From: Polyporus tsugae
Lineage: Eukaryota; Basidiomycota; Agaricomycetes; Polyporales; Polyporaceae
Length of the DNA stretch: 64,000 nt
Direction: 5' to 3'
NCBI GenBank assembly: GCA_024305745.1
Contig: JAHRBS010000010.1
Span: 1,743,501-1,807,500, forward strand
Positions within the stretch are counted from its first letter, which is position 1. The number at the start of each line of letters is the position of its first letter. The notes under the pieces are model-generated. The model had not been told where the DNA came from. It ran no database searches and saw only the letters and a program-made list of their open reading frames with translations. Positions 11,554-23,982 of this stretch are shown one piece after another. Position numbers and translations under genes: made by a program.

Positions 11554-14500
11554 ATGGCGCAAGATCAACGGCCGCCACTCCCGTCTCTCTCTTCCCAGTC
11601 GTCCGTTACCGACTCAAACACTCTCACCGATCCCTTCGCTGATCGCCAGCGAGCAATCAACTTTGCAGAGCCCCGGTTCCCCACTCCAAACCAAAGCGTT
11701 ACGTCTCTTCCTAACGAGTTTGGAACGCTTGGCGACTACGATGAGGAGGAGTCCGAGAAACTGCCTTTGAATGCCGGAGGAACGGGCTATCCGTGAGTGT
11801 ACATCGTTGCTGAGAGATATTACGTCTTCGGCTAAGTGCATAAATGCACAGTCCATTCGATCCCAACTCGTATGGTGATCCCTATGGTGCCCGCCCGCTG
11901 TCTGTCGCGTCGAGCTCTTCACTTGGGGTCGAATCGGGGTGGAGGCGCCGTCAGACCATCAAGCGTGGAAAAACCCGCAAGGTCAAGCTCACGAAGGGGA
12001 ATTTCATCAGCGAATACGCCGTTCCCTCGCCTGTGTTCAGTGCGATTGAACCCAAATGGCAACAGAGCAACACGACGGAGTTCTCGTAAGTCGGGTGTTC
12101 CTCCCGTTGTAGCTCCGGCGCTCAATAGGATTGTGTATGAAGCCACATGCGCTACACCGCCGCGACGTGCGACCCCGATGACTTTTCAGAGGCCAGCGGC
12201 TACAGCTTGCGGACCAAGCAATACAACCGTCAGACCGAACTCTTGATCGCTGTCACGTCGTACAACGAAGACAAGACCCTCTACGCGCGCACCCTCCATG
12301 GTGTCATGCTGAATATCCGTGACATCTGCAAGACCAAGCAGTCCAAGTACTGGCGTAGGTCTGCGGAGGAGGGTGTTCCTGGATGGCAGAGGATCACTGT
12401 TGCGCTCATCATCGATGGTCTTGAGCCGATGGACAAGACCGTTTTGGATATTCTTGCCACTGTCGGCGTCTACCAGGATGGTGTCATGAAGAAGCAGGTC
12501 GATGGCAAGGACACCGTCGCCCACATCTTTGAAGTATGCATCGGTCTTCATCTTTGCGTGTCTGGTCGGCGCTGACAGCGTTTCGTAGTACACGACCCAA
12601 CTCTCCGTCGATGCTACACCTCAGCTGGTTGTTCCCCATGGTGACGACGCGAACAACCTCGTGCCTGTCCAGATAATTTTGGTCATCAAGGCGAAGAATC
12701 AAAAGAAGATCAACTCCCACCGGTGGTTGTTCAACGCCATCGGTCGCCAGCTTGAGGTTCGTGATTGCTCCACTGCACAGGCGCTGCGGGCGAGTCTGAC
12801 CATAAACTAGCCTGAAATTTGTGTCCTCATTGATGCGGGTACCAAGCCCGGACGCAAGTCCATCTACTACCTCTGGGAGGCGTTCTATAACGATCCACAC
12901 CTTGGCGGATGTTGTGGCGAGATCCACGCCATGATTGAGGGCGGTCGCAAGCTCATTAATCCCCTGGTCGCTGCGCAAAACTTCGAGTATAAGATGTCGA
13001 ACATTCTTGGTCCGTTCCCAGCCCTCTGACATGTGTTTCTCACGCTCATTCCCCACGCATGTTGTAGACAAGCCACTTGAGAGTAGCTTCGGATATGTGT
13101 CCGTGCTGCCCGGTGCGTTCTCCGCGTACCGGTTCCGCGCTATCCTCGGGCGGCCGCTCGAGCAGTACTTCCACGGAGATCACTCGCTCGCGGAACGTCT
13201 GGGTCCCAAGGGTATCTACGGCATGAACATTTTCACCAAAAACATGTTCTTGGCCGAGGATCGCATACTCTGTTTCGAGCTCGTTGCTAAAGCCAAAGAC
13301 CGCTGGACACTGACGTACGTGAAGCCGAGTAAGGCGGAGACAGATGTGCCTGAATCCGCCGCCGAGCTCATCGGCCAACGTCGTCGTTGGCTGAACGGTT
13401 CCTTTGCGGCGTCGGTGGTAGGTCAACCTGCTTTGACGTGCACGTCATGTATGTGCTAATCTGAGCCCTCCTACAGTATGCCATCATCAACTTCTTCAAT
13501 TTCTACCGCTCAGGCCACGGCATCATTCGGATGTTCTTCTTCCACGTCCAAGCACTTGTACGTCCTCTTTTTCGCCGGAAGGCTGAGGTTTGTGCTCACG
13601 ATACGAACAGTACAACATCATCTCACTGGTCTTCTCGTGGTTCGCTTTGGCAAACATCTGGCTCACGTTCAGCATTATCATCGACCTCATGCCTACTCAG
13701 GGAATATTCATCTTCGGCACCGCAACTATTGTACGCATCTCACATACTGCACAAAGCTCAGCTGTTGATCCTCTGTCATCAGACCCATTGGGTTAACTTT
13801 GGTCTCAAAGCGCTCTACCTTGCTCTCCTCGCGCTCCAATTCGTGTTGGCGTTGGGTAACAGACCAAAGGGTGAGCGCATGACCTACAGCATCACGCTGT
13901 GGGTGTATGCTATCCTCGCGGTGTATTTGCTGGTCTGCTCGTTCTGGTTGACTGCACGCTCCTTCATGGTATGTCTTTTTTCGTGGCTTACGAGAGCACC
14001 TGTGGATCTCATGTCTTTACAGAACATTCCCAACCAATTGAAAAACCTATCGACTGGCCAAGTTATCGCCACGCTCTTGAAACCTCCCATCGGTGCTCTA
14101 ATTGCCGCTATCCTGTCAACATTCGGTATCTGGCTGATTGCTTGTCTGCTTTACGTACGTGGCATTCCTCCTCAATTTTGCCTCCTGAGATGCTGACACA
14201 GTGTGCAGCGTGACCCGTGGCACCTGGCCTCGTCCATGTTCCAATACCTCTGTCTGGCGCCAAGCTTCACCAACGTCCTCAACGTTTACGCGTTCTGCAA
14301 CTTGCACGACGTCTCGTGGGGTACCAAGGGTTCCGACAAGGCCGAGGCGCTTCCGTCCGTGTCCTCGAAGAAGACCAAGGACGCCGAGGTCGTCGTCGAG
14401 GACACGGAGCGCAACAAGGAGGACCTGGACCAGATGTTCAAGGAGACCGTCACCCGCGCGCTCACCAAGCTCGAGACCAAGGAGGAGATTGAGAAGCCGA

Positions 14501-14822
14501 CGATGGACGACGAGAACAAGACGTTCCGCACCCGGCTTGTCGCGTTCTGGATGCTGACCAACGCCACACTGTCGGTCGCCATCGAGAGCTTGAACGGCAT
14601 CGGTACCGGCAACGAGGCCACCGACGAGGCTTCGCTCCACGCGAAGCAGAACATCTACTTTACCGTCATCCTGTACTCGACCTTTGGGCTTTCCCTCGTC
14701 AAGTTCGCTGGGGTGAGTGTCTGTTGGCTGGTAACCTACGCATACAAGCTGATCTGGTCGCTCGACAGTGCCTCTTCTACTGGTTCAAGCGGAACCTCTT
14801 CCGCTGCTGCCGCAGGAACTAA
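11554..14822 (+). CDS. CHS: Chitin synthase (division 1, class I/II type)
   Basis: Twelve exons inferred; the first is 11554-11792, the second starts at 11852, and the stop is at 14820-14822. The protein is about 900 aa. Order: a disordered acidic N-terminus; the family start [18 protein letters not shown]; the glycosyltransferase-2 core with [24 protein letters not shown] and [20 protein letters not shown] motifs; PGAFSAYR; the catalytic region with [11 protein letters not shown] (near 13255); and the signature [11 protein letters not shown] (near 13370). Seven or so membrane helices follow, and the tail is [16 protein letters not shown]. The enzyme adds GlcNAc from UDP-GlcNAc to chitin at the plasma membrane. 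There is no myosin motor and no long N-terminal membrane block, which points to division 1. Introns lie at phase-0 sites within the membrane part. Confidence 0.95.
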
Positions 14823-15654
14823 GCCCAGGGGACCCTGGTGGTGTTCATGGTCCGCCGTTTGGCGGATTTGCTATCCCTGTTGGACTTTTCTTGTCGTCGT
14901 CATGCCATCGTTACCTCCGCCTCCGCCTCTATTCATACCCGGATCGCATCGCCATGGACACTTTCTCGTGCTGTAGGCCCGTCCGACGTAGATTCGCACT
15001 CTCTCATGCCAACACACCATCTCAGTACCCGACTCGTTACGCTCTCGTTCAACAATCTCCAATATTGTACTTATTGCAAGGACGTTTCGCCTTTCTAGCA
15101 CAGCTCGTTTCGGTAATAAGTAAGTAGAGCTCGTTTGGTGCGCGCTGAGCGCTCCATATGTACCAAACCCCAAATTTTCCATGTCCGCGACAACCCCGAG
15201 GGTTCCTGCAGGATCGATGTCGATATCTGGTGCAAATGCAAGGCACAATCGTGGGGTTTGAAGATCATTCAGATTGTGTGCAGGTTAAGGGCGATCGGGC
15301 GATCGTACGAGGGATATGTATTAATGGGGGTCATAAATGTTCTCCCATTAACAGTCGAGGAACCACGCCTCGCTATAGATCTGTATCAAGAGTACAAATG
15401 CGCTTGGCACTATAAATCGAGTCGGGGATGTCGAGATCGAGAGGCAGGCAGGCAGGCAGGACACAGCAAAACAAAACATGGCTACGAGGATGAGGACGAG
15501 AACGAGCGGCGAGAGGACAGGATGTTGAGACAGAGCGGGTCATGATATGTATATGTTCGTACAGAGTTCAGATCGGCGGCAGGCCCCAGGGCCCCAGATA
15601 CGCGTACGCAACGCCAACGCATACAGCGCCCTAGCAACGGACGTGCGGGCGGGT
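14823..15654. other. Convergent intergenic region
   Basis: Lies between the chitin synthase and Spo12-like 3' ends. It holds a short (GGCA)n repeat at 15442-15460 and an isolated TATAAATC at about 15412. No gene seen. Confidence 0.55.
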
Positions 15655-16281
15655 CTAGAACGGGTTCTCGTCCTCGTCCATCTTGCCCTCCGATGACGAA
15701 GAGGGCTCGGTGGAGGTCTTGGGCGGGCTCTCCTCCGAGTCGGACTCGGAGCTGGCGTCGGGCTGCTGGGAGAAGAGGGAGGGCATGGGCTTCGCGGTAC
15801 CCCTGCACGGTACGTTGGGAGTTCACGTCCGATGTTCATATTCATGTTCATGTTCGGATGCGCAGTCAGCATTCCGCCCGGGCATGCAAGAGGAGGACGC
15901 GACGGGGCTCACTTTGTGAAGTGCTTCTTCTTCGTCTGGTTCAGCTTCTGGCTGCAGGGCGTCATCATGTTGTCCGTCGGCGAGACGTAGGTAGGGTTGC
16001 TGGAAAGAGCGCAAACACATGTGCACATTGCACATTGCATTCAGTGTCAGTCGCGGTTCGGACGCTCGAAGCGAGGCGAGGCGTGGTGCGTACTGTGACT
16101 TTGCGAACTTCTTCGCGAGCAACGCCTTTGCACCCATGCCAGGAACCTGGCTGTAATGGCCGTTGGTGGCGTTGCCGAGGGGGGCCTGGGGCACGACAAC
16201 GTGGGCCGCTTGTGCGGGGTTGTGCATGGGCTGGATGGGTGCGCTGACGGGGGAGCCGTTGGGGCTGGATGAGGAAGACAT
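15655..16281 (-). CDS. Small Spo12-like protein
   Basis: Three exons, 16281-16094, 15999-15913 and 15802-15655, sum to 423 nt, or 140 aa. A disordered N-terminus is followed by a compact conserved block, NPTYVSPTDNMMTPCSQKLN, then KKKHFTKGTAKPMPSLF. The tail is Ser/Glu-rich and acidic, ending MDEDENPF. The SP/TP-rich block followed by a KKxHF basic motif resembles the Spo12 family (mitotic-exit FEAR regulators phosphorylated by CDK). I assign the family from memory of the motif and it is not certain. The correct frame of the last exon depends on a donor that leaves two bases (AA|gtgagc). The other frame gives an unlikely Arg-rich tail. Confidence 0.65.
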
Positions 16282-19200
16282 GGTGGTCTGGGAAGGTGTG
16301 TAGAAGGGATAGAGGGGCAGATGAGGAGGAGGTAAAGGTGGTAGTGAAGGAAGAGTTGGCTGGTGGCTGGCGACTTGGGCCGAGTTGAACTTGCCGTTCG
16401 CTTTGCCACGCGCGCGTCCCCCGAAATGAACATCACGTGCTACGCGCCACGCGTGTACCCCAGACCACGTGGCCGTGTCTCCGTCGTGCGACAACCTCAA
16501 TTGGCTGAGGCTGAGGCTGTTGGTCTTGTTCCCCACTCGCAAACCTTGCCCCATTCGAAGCCCGTGGAACGTTTTCAGGTGCGTCAGACACCACCCTTCA
16601 TGTGATTGAGCAATCGACCATTCTACTTGACTTTCAATCGCACAATGGGGCGGTCTTGAACGTTGTCAACCCTGAATTCGACTCGATGCGACAGAGGTAT
16701 GGAAAACCTATTTCGCTGGCGTGCTACCTGAAAACTATCCTATACTGCCCGTACAACGAAACACAGAGTGCACTCCGAGGAGGTATGTGGTTCCGGTATC
16801 AAAAGGAACGCACTATAGAACCTGATCTCGTTTCCCCGCACTACTCGCGTAAACAGCGCGACAAGAACGCGCTTCAAGATATCGTCGCCGCCCTCAAACG
16901 ACTATCGTGCTTATCGCCAGGCCGTTGCAACCCAAACGGAAGCGCAGGGCCCACGGCAATGGAGACTGACCATGTTCTTGTGACCGTTTCATCTTACTCA
17001 CCGCCCGGATATGTCCTAGCCCAGCGTTCCCAGACGGATAGCGCCAACCTGACTGTTGCTCGTCAAATAAGTACTCTGCGGAACGTGTTCCCGTCGGAAG
17101 GCCTGAAGTCTGGGCCTGGGGAACGTTCAGGTGATTTTGAGGTGCGTCGTGTTTGCGTGTTGACTTCCGTCGGACGGCCTAAAGTCTTGGAGACGTCCGG
17201 GCATTTTGAGCATCGTCTTGTGGCAGGCAACGCGGCGCAGTAGCCTCCTGTCTGGCTATCCTGCAAATAGCTCTCGGTTTCACAAGCAAGAGAGGCGCAT
17301 GCAATAGGACAGAAACCCCCAGTTGGCCCGAAACGTTCATGCGTGTTCACATACACGAGCCGGTGCCGCTGTGGCCAGACACCGACATCCGAAATAGCCT
17401 TCCGAAATGCGGCACTTGAAGCTGGCTTCCAGGCGCAGCGCGGCGGGTTGGTTACGTCTCCCCAGCGCCAGACATATAGCGACCAGCACGGATCACTTAT
17501 CGGCCACGCCCCACGGGCTTCCTATCCGCAGAGGAATGTGTTCAACTAGGTGCCGTTAAATGTCGTAAGTTGCCGTTTCGGCGCATCGTACACTGCTTCA
17601 CGTCCATTCAGATCCCGCGGAACGACAGAACCTTCGTCTCCACGAATGTCCAGCACGGTCGCTGAAGCGAGGAGCGCAGGTGGTTACAGGTGCCGCCCTC
17701 ACCACGAGGTGGGTAAACCAAACTCTAAAGCCTGATACCATTGGCGTTGCCTTGGAGGTAACGTCGGGGACCGCAGTCCACTGATGCGGTTCATCCATGT
17801 CTCCGGTGTGCTTCAGTGCGTCATTTGAACGGCACTGTCTGAGCTTATGTCCGAATGCCTTCTTCCCTCTGTTTCTCAGACCCGTTTACGTCTCACAACG
17901 TGCTTCTTCAGGATATATGTACGGGTCTTCGATACCGCGCTTGCTTCGCCACATCAGCACCGCGGGCCACGTTTCTGCCTCGTTTCCCCTTGTCTTATCT
18001 ATGACATATGTGGCTAACGGACGGGCTCATGATATCTCGATGGATACGAACCCGCCCGCACGGATATACAGATGCTTCCCTTCTAATTTCGACCACGCAC
18101 GGCTGTCGCAGTCGACCAAGCGCGAGGACGGACACCGATACTCCGGAGGCTCTCAGCATAATGCATCCGCGCGTGGACCGTATCACACACCCGCCACAGT
18201 GCATACGCTATCACAACAGCGTTCACTGGCCGGTCTCAGAATCGGAGTTGGAACTCACGAAGTTCGCATTCATTCAAGCTAAACATAGCTCCCTCCCATC
18301 GTCTACCTATCCAACCTGGCTCCTTCAGCCATCGGAAGCACATGCAAACGCCTCGGACTCATATATCGCCAACTCCCAAAGACCCCACGCGAAGAGAAAA
18401 CGTGCGTACCTGCTGGCCTTGTAGCAAGCTGCGATCTGTGCGGCGTGCCTCTCTGGGTCTCCTCATTCAGGCTGGCAGAGAGTGTCTTTCTGAGCCCTGA
18501 TCGTCTCCTGGATGTATATTGTATATGCATGCTGCGAGGACGTGAACGGGACGGAGATACCCGATAATTAGCATTTAGAGACAGGCACGTCTTTACCTGT
18601 GTGCCGGATGCCCCTCTAAGCAGTATTGTGCTTACGCACAAGTAAGCAGGGTACATATATGTGGCAAGCCATGGGCCCCGCCCAGAGAAGGTGGGCTGCA
18701 GCGCGCCGCACTCGACCAGCCCAACATCCCTAAGTTGGTACCAGTTATGACTGTCTTGAAGGCGTGCATGGTGCAGCATCCAGAATGACGTCGGGCAGAT
18801 AAGCCTGCGCGCGCCCCGGCCGACATGTTGCACGTACACGCCAAGCCGCAAACGTCAAGTGCGGTGTTCGCCATGCCATATATATTCTTCCACCTGGCAT
18901 GGGCACCTCGGGCTCTAGAGCTGCCCAGTATGAGCGCCTCAGCCTTCGGAGCTTCCGACTCATCGACAGTGGTACACCTCCGTTCCGTGGATTCTCTCCG
19001 GGATTGCCTCGCCCCCGTAGCGATAGGAGTTTGGTGTTCTGTTCGGGTGCCTAGTTGAAGGCGCCTTGGGCTCGAATGCGAGCTCAATTGGCTCATTGGA
19101 ACTCCGGACTCAGAGCACGCTCTGGCCAGCCGTCAGTCCGGATCCACTCAATGGTCTGGTTGTACTACACCTGTCATACGAGCGACTAGTCCTCTTGGCC

Positions 19201-21548
19201 ACCAATGACGAGAAGCTAAGAACCGGATCCAGCTCCGGCCGTCCGCACAATCACACTCTCCACCAACTCTCCACAGCGCCTCCCGATCTTCCAACCTTGT
19301 TGCATTGCCGTATGTTCGCACCTCCGCTTGCTCCGCGCCGGATCGTCGACGCCTAGAATTCCAGCAAGTATTCCTTCGTGCCCTTTCCTTGTGAAATCGC
19401 AGGCTCTCGCGGTCACCTTCCCCGAGAAGGCGCCATTAGTATTGACTCATCGGCCGAACGACGCGCCAGCTATTAGCGGCCGGGTGATGTAAAGTGCCTC
19501 CAGTACCGGCGAGTAAAGTCATCATGACAAGCTTCGAATGAAGCGGTCGATACGTCCCACTGTCCAGGACCGCGTAAGCCGAACGGGAGGACACTCATTC
19601 CTGTATGGAGGGTCGGTCCGGTCCGGTGCTCGGCCACGCCATGCTACTGGCCATGGCACGCGAGGCAGAAGGCTCAAATCGCAAACCCCGCGAGGCGTCG
19701 ATCCACCTGTTTTGATCCGGCTGCTGAAAGGCCGGGCCGCCAATCGCGCACCACCTGTTGGAAAGCAACAGCACGTCCAAGAAAGAGGGGATACTTAAAA
19801 CGCGCACACGACCGCCGACGATCGAGAACCACAGTAAGTTACTGTTGAGATGGTGCTGCTGACAACAGCGAATGACGAATTGTGCCTTTAGGTCGACATA
19901 TGCGTTCGCCACATTGAGGTCTATTTGTGCAGAGAGACCAGAGCGAGACCCTCGAACAAAAGAGCGGTGCAAACTGGTGCCAAAGACCGAAGACATTCAT
20001 GTGGCGTGATGATGATCGAGGGGGCACATCGGTACCCAGGCCTCTGCTGCCCGTCAATATTTGAAGATTTGAATGTTGGACGTCGCATCGCCAATACTTA
20101 GGCAGAAGGGGGAGAGCAAGACAAGAGATCGCGAAGAAAAGATGGCTGAAACAGAGACACATGACATCCGTCCGCCTCAAGCTTAAAGGCAGGTCAAAGT
20201 ACCGCACGCACTGCCAGCACTAGTCTGCCATCAATTGACGAGGTTGGACGTGGGGATGTGTTTTGTGCTATGTTTCTGAAACACCGCTCCGTCTCGTCAA
20301 AACGTGTCATTGTCTCCAGGCCCCGGATCGCGACCCGCCAACAGTCTAGCTCAATCACCTTTAAACTTGTATACGTAGTATCGCCACGGTGTGAATACCA
20401 TGCGGGTTTGGTGCCCAGCCGGTATTGCGTGGAGTTGAGTCCGTGGATGTGGGGCTGCAGGATGTCAGATATGCCTCATCTGTAAACGATATCACGATCA
20501 CGGATCAGGGAGTTTTGCCTGGAGTCTACATAGACAGCATGGGGGCGATCCTGATCGGTTTGCATGCGTCGACGAGGGACGATTGGTGTTGCGACCGACA
20601 ACTCGACGGCGGCGCGTTTCAGTACCCGAGGAATGGACTTGTAACCCAAGGCAACCGGAGCGGACACCGAGTTGGTTGGATTAAACAATGTTCGGACGCT
20701 GGAAATGGGGAGGGGGTAAAATTTGCTTAGAAGGAGATATGTCTAGTAAGGGATATGGTATGTTCTGCTTGCAGCCTTGCGACCAGAAGTGTGGCAGCCG
20801 GAACGTGCAACAAGCAGTGGGAGGCGAGAAGACACGACGACGGGCCACAGGAGGCGAAGACAAGGTGAAGGGGCGACAGATCGAGGAGTGAATGGGAAGG
20901 ACAAACGTGGTGATGATGGTTAGCGCGAGGAACTCCAGACCGAGGAGCACAGGGCGGGGGTGGCGACACGCGAAGTTTTGTGGCCGCGATTGCCGACCCA
21001 AGGTGCGGGTGGACGCGCAGCGGAAGGCCCAGGGACGTCAAGGAAAGGAGTGGGGGACATTTGGGGGACATCAAGACATCACCAGACCACAGGGCTGGGG
21101 ACTCCGACCAGGTGAGCAGAGGGAAGACGTACGGAGACGTAAGGGAATGGGACGGGCGCCGGAGAAAAGCCAACAGGAAGTCGAGGACCGGGATTGGGGC
21201 GACAGACAACGGGAAGGAGGAAAGGGTCCAGGACGCGTGGGCGAGGAGAGGGGCGGAAGCGATGGAAAGAGGAGGCGAGCCTGGCAGGCGTCTGGCTCGG
21301 GCACAAATCGTCGAAAAGCTGTGGGCAAACACTGGGTCAAGCTTCAAGCGTGGCGAGGCGTTCGGGGAGAAAGCGGGGATTGGAGGGTAGGGAGTGGGAT
21401 GGGGAGAACGGAGAAACAGTCAATCAGCACGAGTGGCAACGATTGGCCATTTCCGGCTCGCGCTTCCGTTAAGTATGACCGCCCTCCTCCTCTCCCCTCT
21501 CCCATCCCGGGCCCTCCATATCCCCCTCCACACCCCCTTCGTCCCATC
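16282..21548. other. Five-kilobase gene-free tract
   Basis: I find no spliced or unspliced reading frame with family-like content across this stretch, and no tRNA, intact transposase or polymerase motif. An imperfect repeat of about 24 bases occurs at 17091-17114 and 17167-17190. From about 20880 to 21420 the plus strand is strongly purine-rich; it switches to pyrimidine-rich at about 21480-21545, just before the RHEB start. It may hold decayed repeats or unannotated non-coding RNA. Confidence 0.5.
17091..17190 (+). repeat. Imperfect direct repeat, 76-bp period
   Basis: Copies at 17091-17114 and 17167-17190 share 21 of 24 bases (ccgtcggaAggcctGaagtct form), and both are followed after 25-30 bases by attttgag. 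Only two copies seen. Confidence 0.55.
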
Positions 21549-22459
21549 ATGACCGGTAACATCCTCAACCAACGCAAGATTGCCGTCCTCGGCTCCCGCT
21601 CAGTCGGTCAGTCCTCGTACCCCTGTCCACCCGCCCCAACTTACCGCTCACCGCCCCCCTCCGTCCCCAATCACAGGAAAGTCGTCACTGGTCATTCAGT
21701 TCATCGAGAACCACTTTGTAGAGTCCTACTATCCCACCATCGAGAGCGTCTTCACAAAGACCGTCAACTACAAGGGTGTAGACTACGAGTGTGACATCAT
21801 CGACACCGCCGGTCAGGTCCGTCTTCTCGCGCCGCCCCCATGACCGCTCGTCGCTCACACCATCTTCCTTGTTCCCTCTCCAGGATGAATATACCATCCT
21901 TAATTCCAAGCATGCAATTGGCATCCACGGCTTCGTCCTTGTCTATTCCGTGACAAATCACAAGTCCTTCGACATGATTCAAGTCGTCTATGACAAGATC
22001 ATCAACTTCTGCGGCATGCATTCAATCCCATGTGTAATTGTAGGCTCCAAGATCGACCTACAAAACAGGTGAGCGTTCTCTCTAGTGTCCGACCCCTCCT
22101 TCCTTCGCTTCTCCATAGTTTCGTGGGGGCTTTGTCTGATTGCCGCGCTCGACTTCATCACCCACACCCTACTTTTCCTCACAGACAATCCAGACAGGTG
22201 CAAACGAAGGAGGCCCAGGAACTCGCAAGTGAGCTCGGGGCCGCGCATGTAGAGACTAGTGCCAAGGAGAACGTCAACGTTGGTATGTCGCGGTTTGCAT
22301 TCGGCGTCGCGGCCATCACGGTCTTCGCTTAGCCAGAAGCTCACACAACGCGTTCTCCTTCCCATAGCCAAGGTCTTCGAGCTCTGCCTAGCCGAAATTG
22401 AGAAGCGGCAACCAAGTAACAAGGTGGAGCCCAAAACCAGCAGTTGCAACATTATGTGA
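21549..22459 (+). CDS. RHEB: RHEB small GTPase
   Basis: Five exons, 21549-21606, 21677-21816, 21884-22068, 22185-22282 and 22368-22459, sum to 573 nt, or 190 aa. The P-loop is GSRSVGKSS, with the Arg that distinguishes RHEB from RAS at the third position. Switch I includes the YYPTIESVF effector sequence, switch II is DTAGQDEYTIL, and SKIDL and TSAKEN bind the base. The C-terminal CaaX box is CNIM, so the protein should be farnesylated. RHEB activates TOR complex 1 on endomembranes under control of the TSC complex. The upstream CT-rich tract (about 21480-21545) sits where a core promoter is expected. Length and motifs are typical; no oddities. Confidence 0.97.
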
Positions 22460-23979
22460 AGCATCCTCGCACTCGGACTTGCCATTCTGAGACTCGCACC
22501 TCCGCCATAGAACGCAACTCTTGCATACTCATCCATAATGGTCTGTATCTCGACTTTTGACGCATTGCCTCTCCATTCCCGCTCTCCCCGCATACAGGCA
22601 GGTTTACCCTTCGATTCCCCCTCGCTTCCTCCACTCTCCCGCTAGCCGTCACTGGTTTCTCGCCCACGAACGGTTACTACAGTCTCCGTCCCCTTTCCCC
22701 GTCGTTGCCCTATTTCCAAGACTGACACATCGCTATCTGGGTTGCAGTATCCTTTCTTGCATATCTGGACTCTGATTAACACTTCCGCTCCGCCCCACCT
22801 TCCTCAGCCTCGCTCGTATCCTTGCCCACCCATCCCATCCCAATGATCCCATCCCCTCATGCCCCTTCCTCCCACGTCCTGATTCGCCACATCTGCCCCC
22901 TCCCCCCAGGCCGCGCATCATCGTCTTCCCCATCGTATGTACAGCTTGTATGATCCGTTGTCGTTGTCTACCATAGGCCCCTCCCGGGGATGCATGCACG
23001 CGCCATGTACAGCTCTCCCCTGCGGTTCGTAATTCCCATCAATACTTATAACTTGCATTCACACATCCAAACCCACAATCTTAAACCGCCACAACTCATT
23101 CCCACCCACGATGTAAGTAGTAGTCTCTCTCCAGCCGGTCCCGCAGCTCATGGCCTCTGCGACCTCAATCAAGCCTTCGCCGTGTGCTGAGAAAGGTACA
23201 TGCGTTTCAACTTTTGCCCCTTGAGCTGACACGGTCGCTGGCTCCGAGTTGGCTCCGGTGCGCTTGCTCACGTCCACGCACGTCGTCCACGCGCACGCGA
23301 CAAGCCACGGCCCTGGACGCGTGGCCCGATCGAGCGAGAGAACGTCTGTCCGATGACCCGGCGACCTATATGTCACCAGCGTTTTAGGTACCGCCCAAGG
23401 GTCCCGCTGGGCAGCACAAGTTCCGCACTGCGGTCAGTGCTGCTGGCCACTGTCACTGTGGCAAAAAAGACGACGTCTCCGCATCTGGACATGTCTCGCG
23501 CTTTGCAGTATCCTTCATCGGGCCTGGCTACTTCCTGTTACAATGCAGAGCTACGCCACACACCACACACCCTGCCATGGCCAATGCGCCACAGTGAATC
23601 GTACCTTCCGCAACACACGCTTCGCCTTCTGGGCCAGAACTCTCCCGCCATCATTTCAGAATTTACAGCACCTCCTGCCCAACGCTGTCCGCCTGCAGCA
23701 ACCTCTGTGCCTTCAAGTTCTTCATTCCTATGTAATGTCACCCCACCGGCGGCTCGCTCTGCATTCGCTCCCTCGCATTCCGAGTCAGGCTCCAGCCGCG
23801 ACGCCTCTCCGCCCGAACCACCCTTCTCCGCGTGTAACACCGACATGTATCGTACAGCCCTCGCTTCCCGGCAAAAGACCAAGTCATGTCCTCACTCCAG
23901 CCACCGCTCCACGGAGCCCAGCCCCGCACGCACACAAGCACGCACACAGCAATCTTCGCCCTCGCCCTCGCCCTCGCCC
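22460..23979. other. Convergent intergenic region, RHEB / beta-mannosidase
   Basis: About 1.5 kb between two 3' ends. Reading frames here lack codon or domain evidence. A CCCTCG hexanucleotide run ends at the beta-mannosidase stop (about 23956-23982). No gene supported. Confidence 0.5.
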
Positions 23980-23982
23980 TCA
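23956..23982 (+). repeat. CCCTCG hexanucleotide microsatellite
   Basis: About four copies of CCCTCG, abutting the beta-mannosidase stop codon on the opposite strand. Confidence 0.7.

Noticed and set aside
16602..17243. Long plus-strand open frame in the gene-free tract
   Set aside because: The translation has no domain-like or helical pattern, no consensus splice sites around it, and overlaps the imperfect repeat.
20892..21794. Long open frame ahead of and into the RHEB gene
   Set aside because: It is a by-product of the purine-rich skew (many Gly, Arg, Lys) and runs through RHEB exons in the wrong frame.
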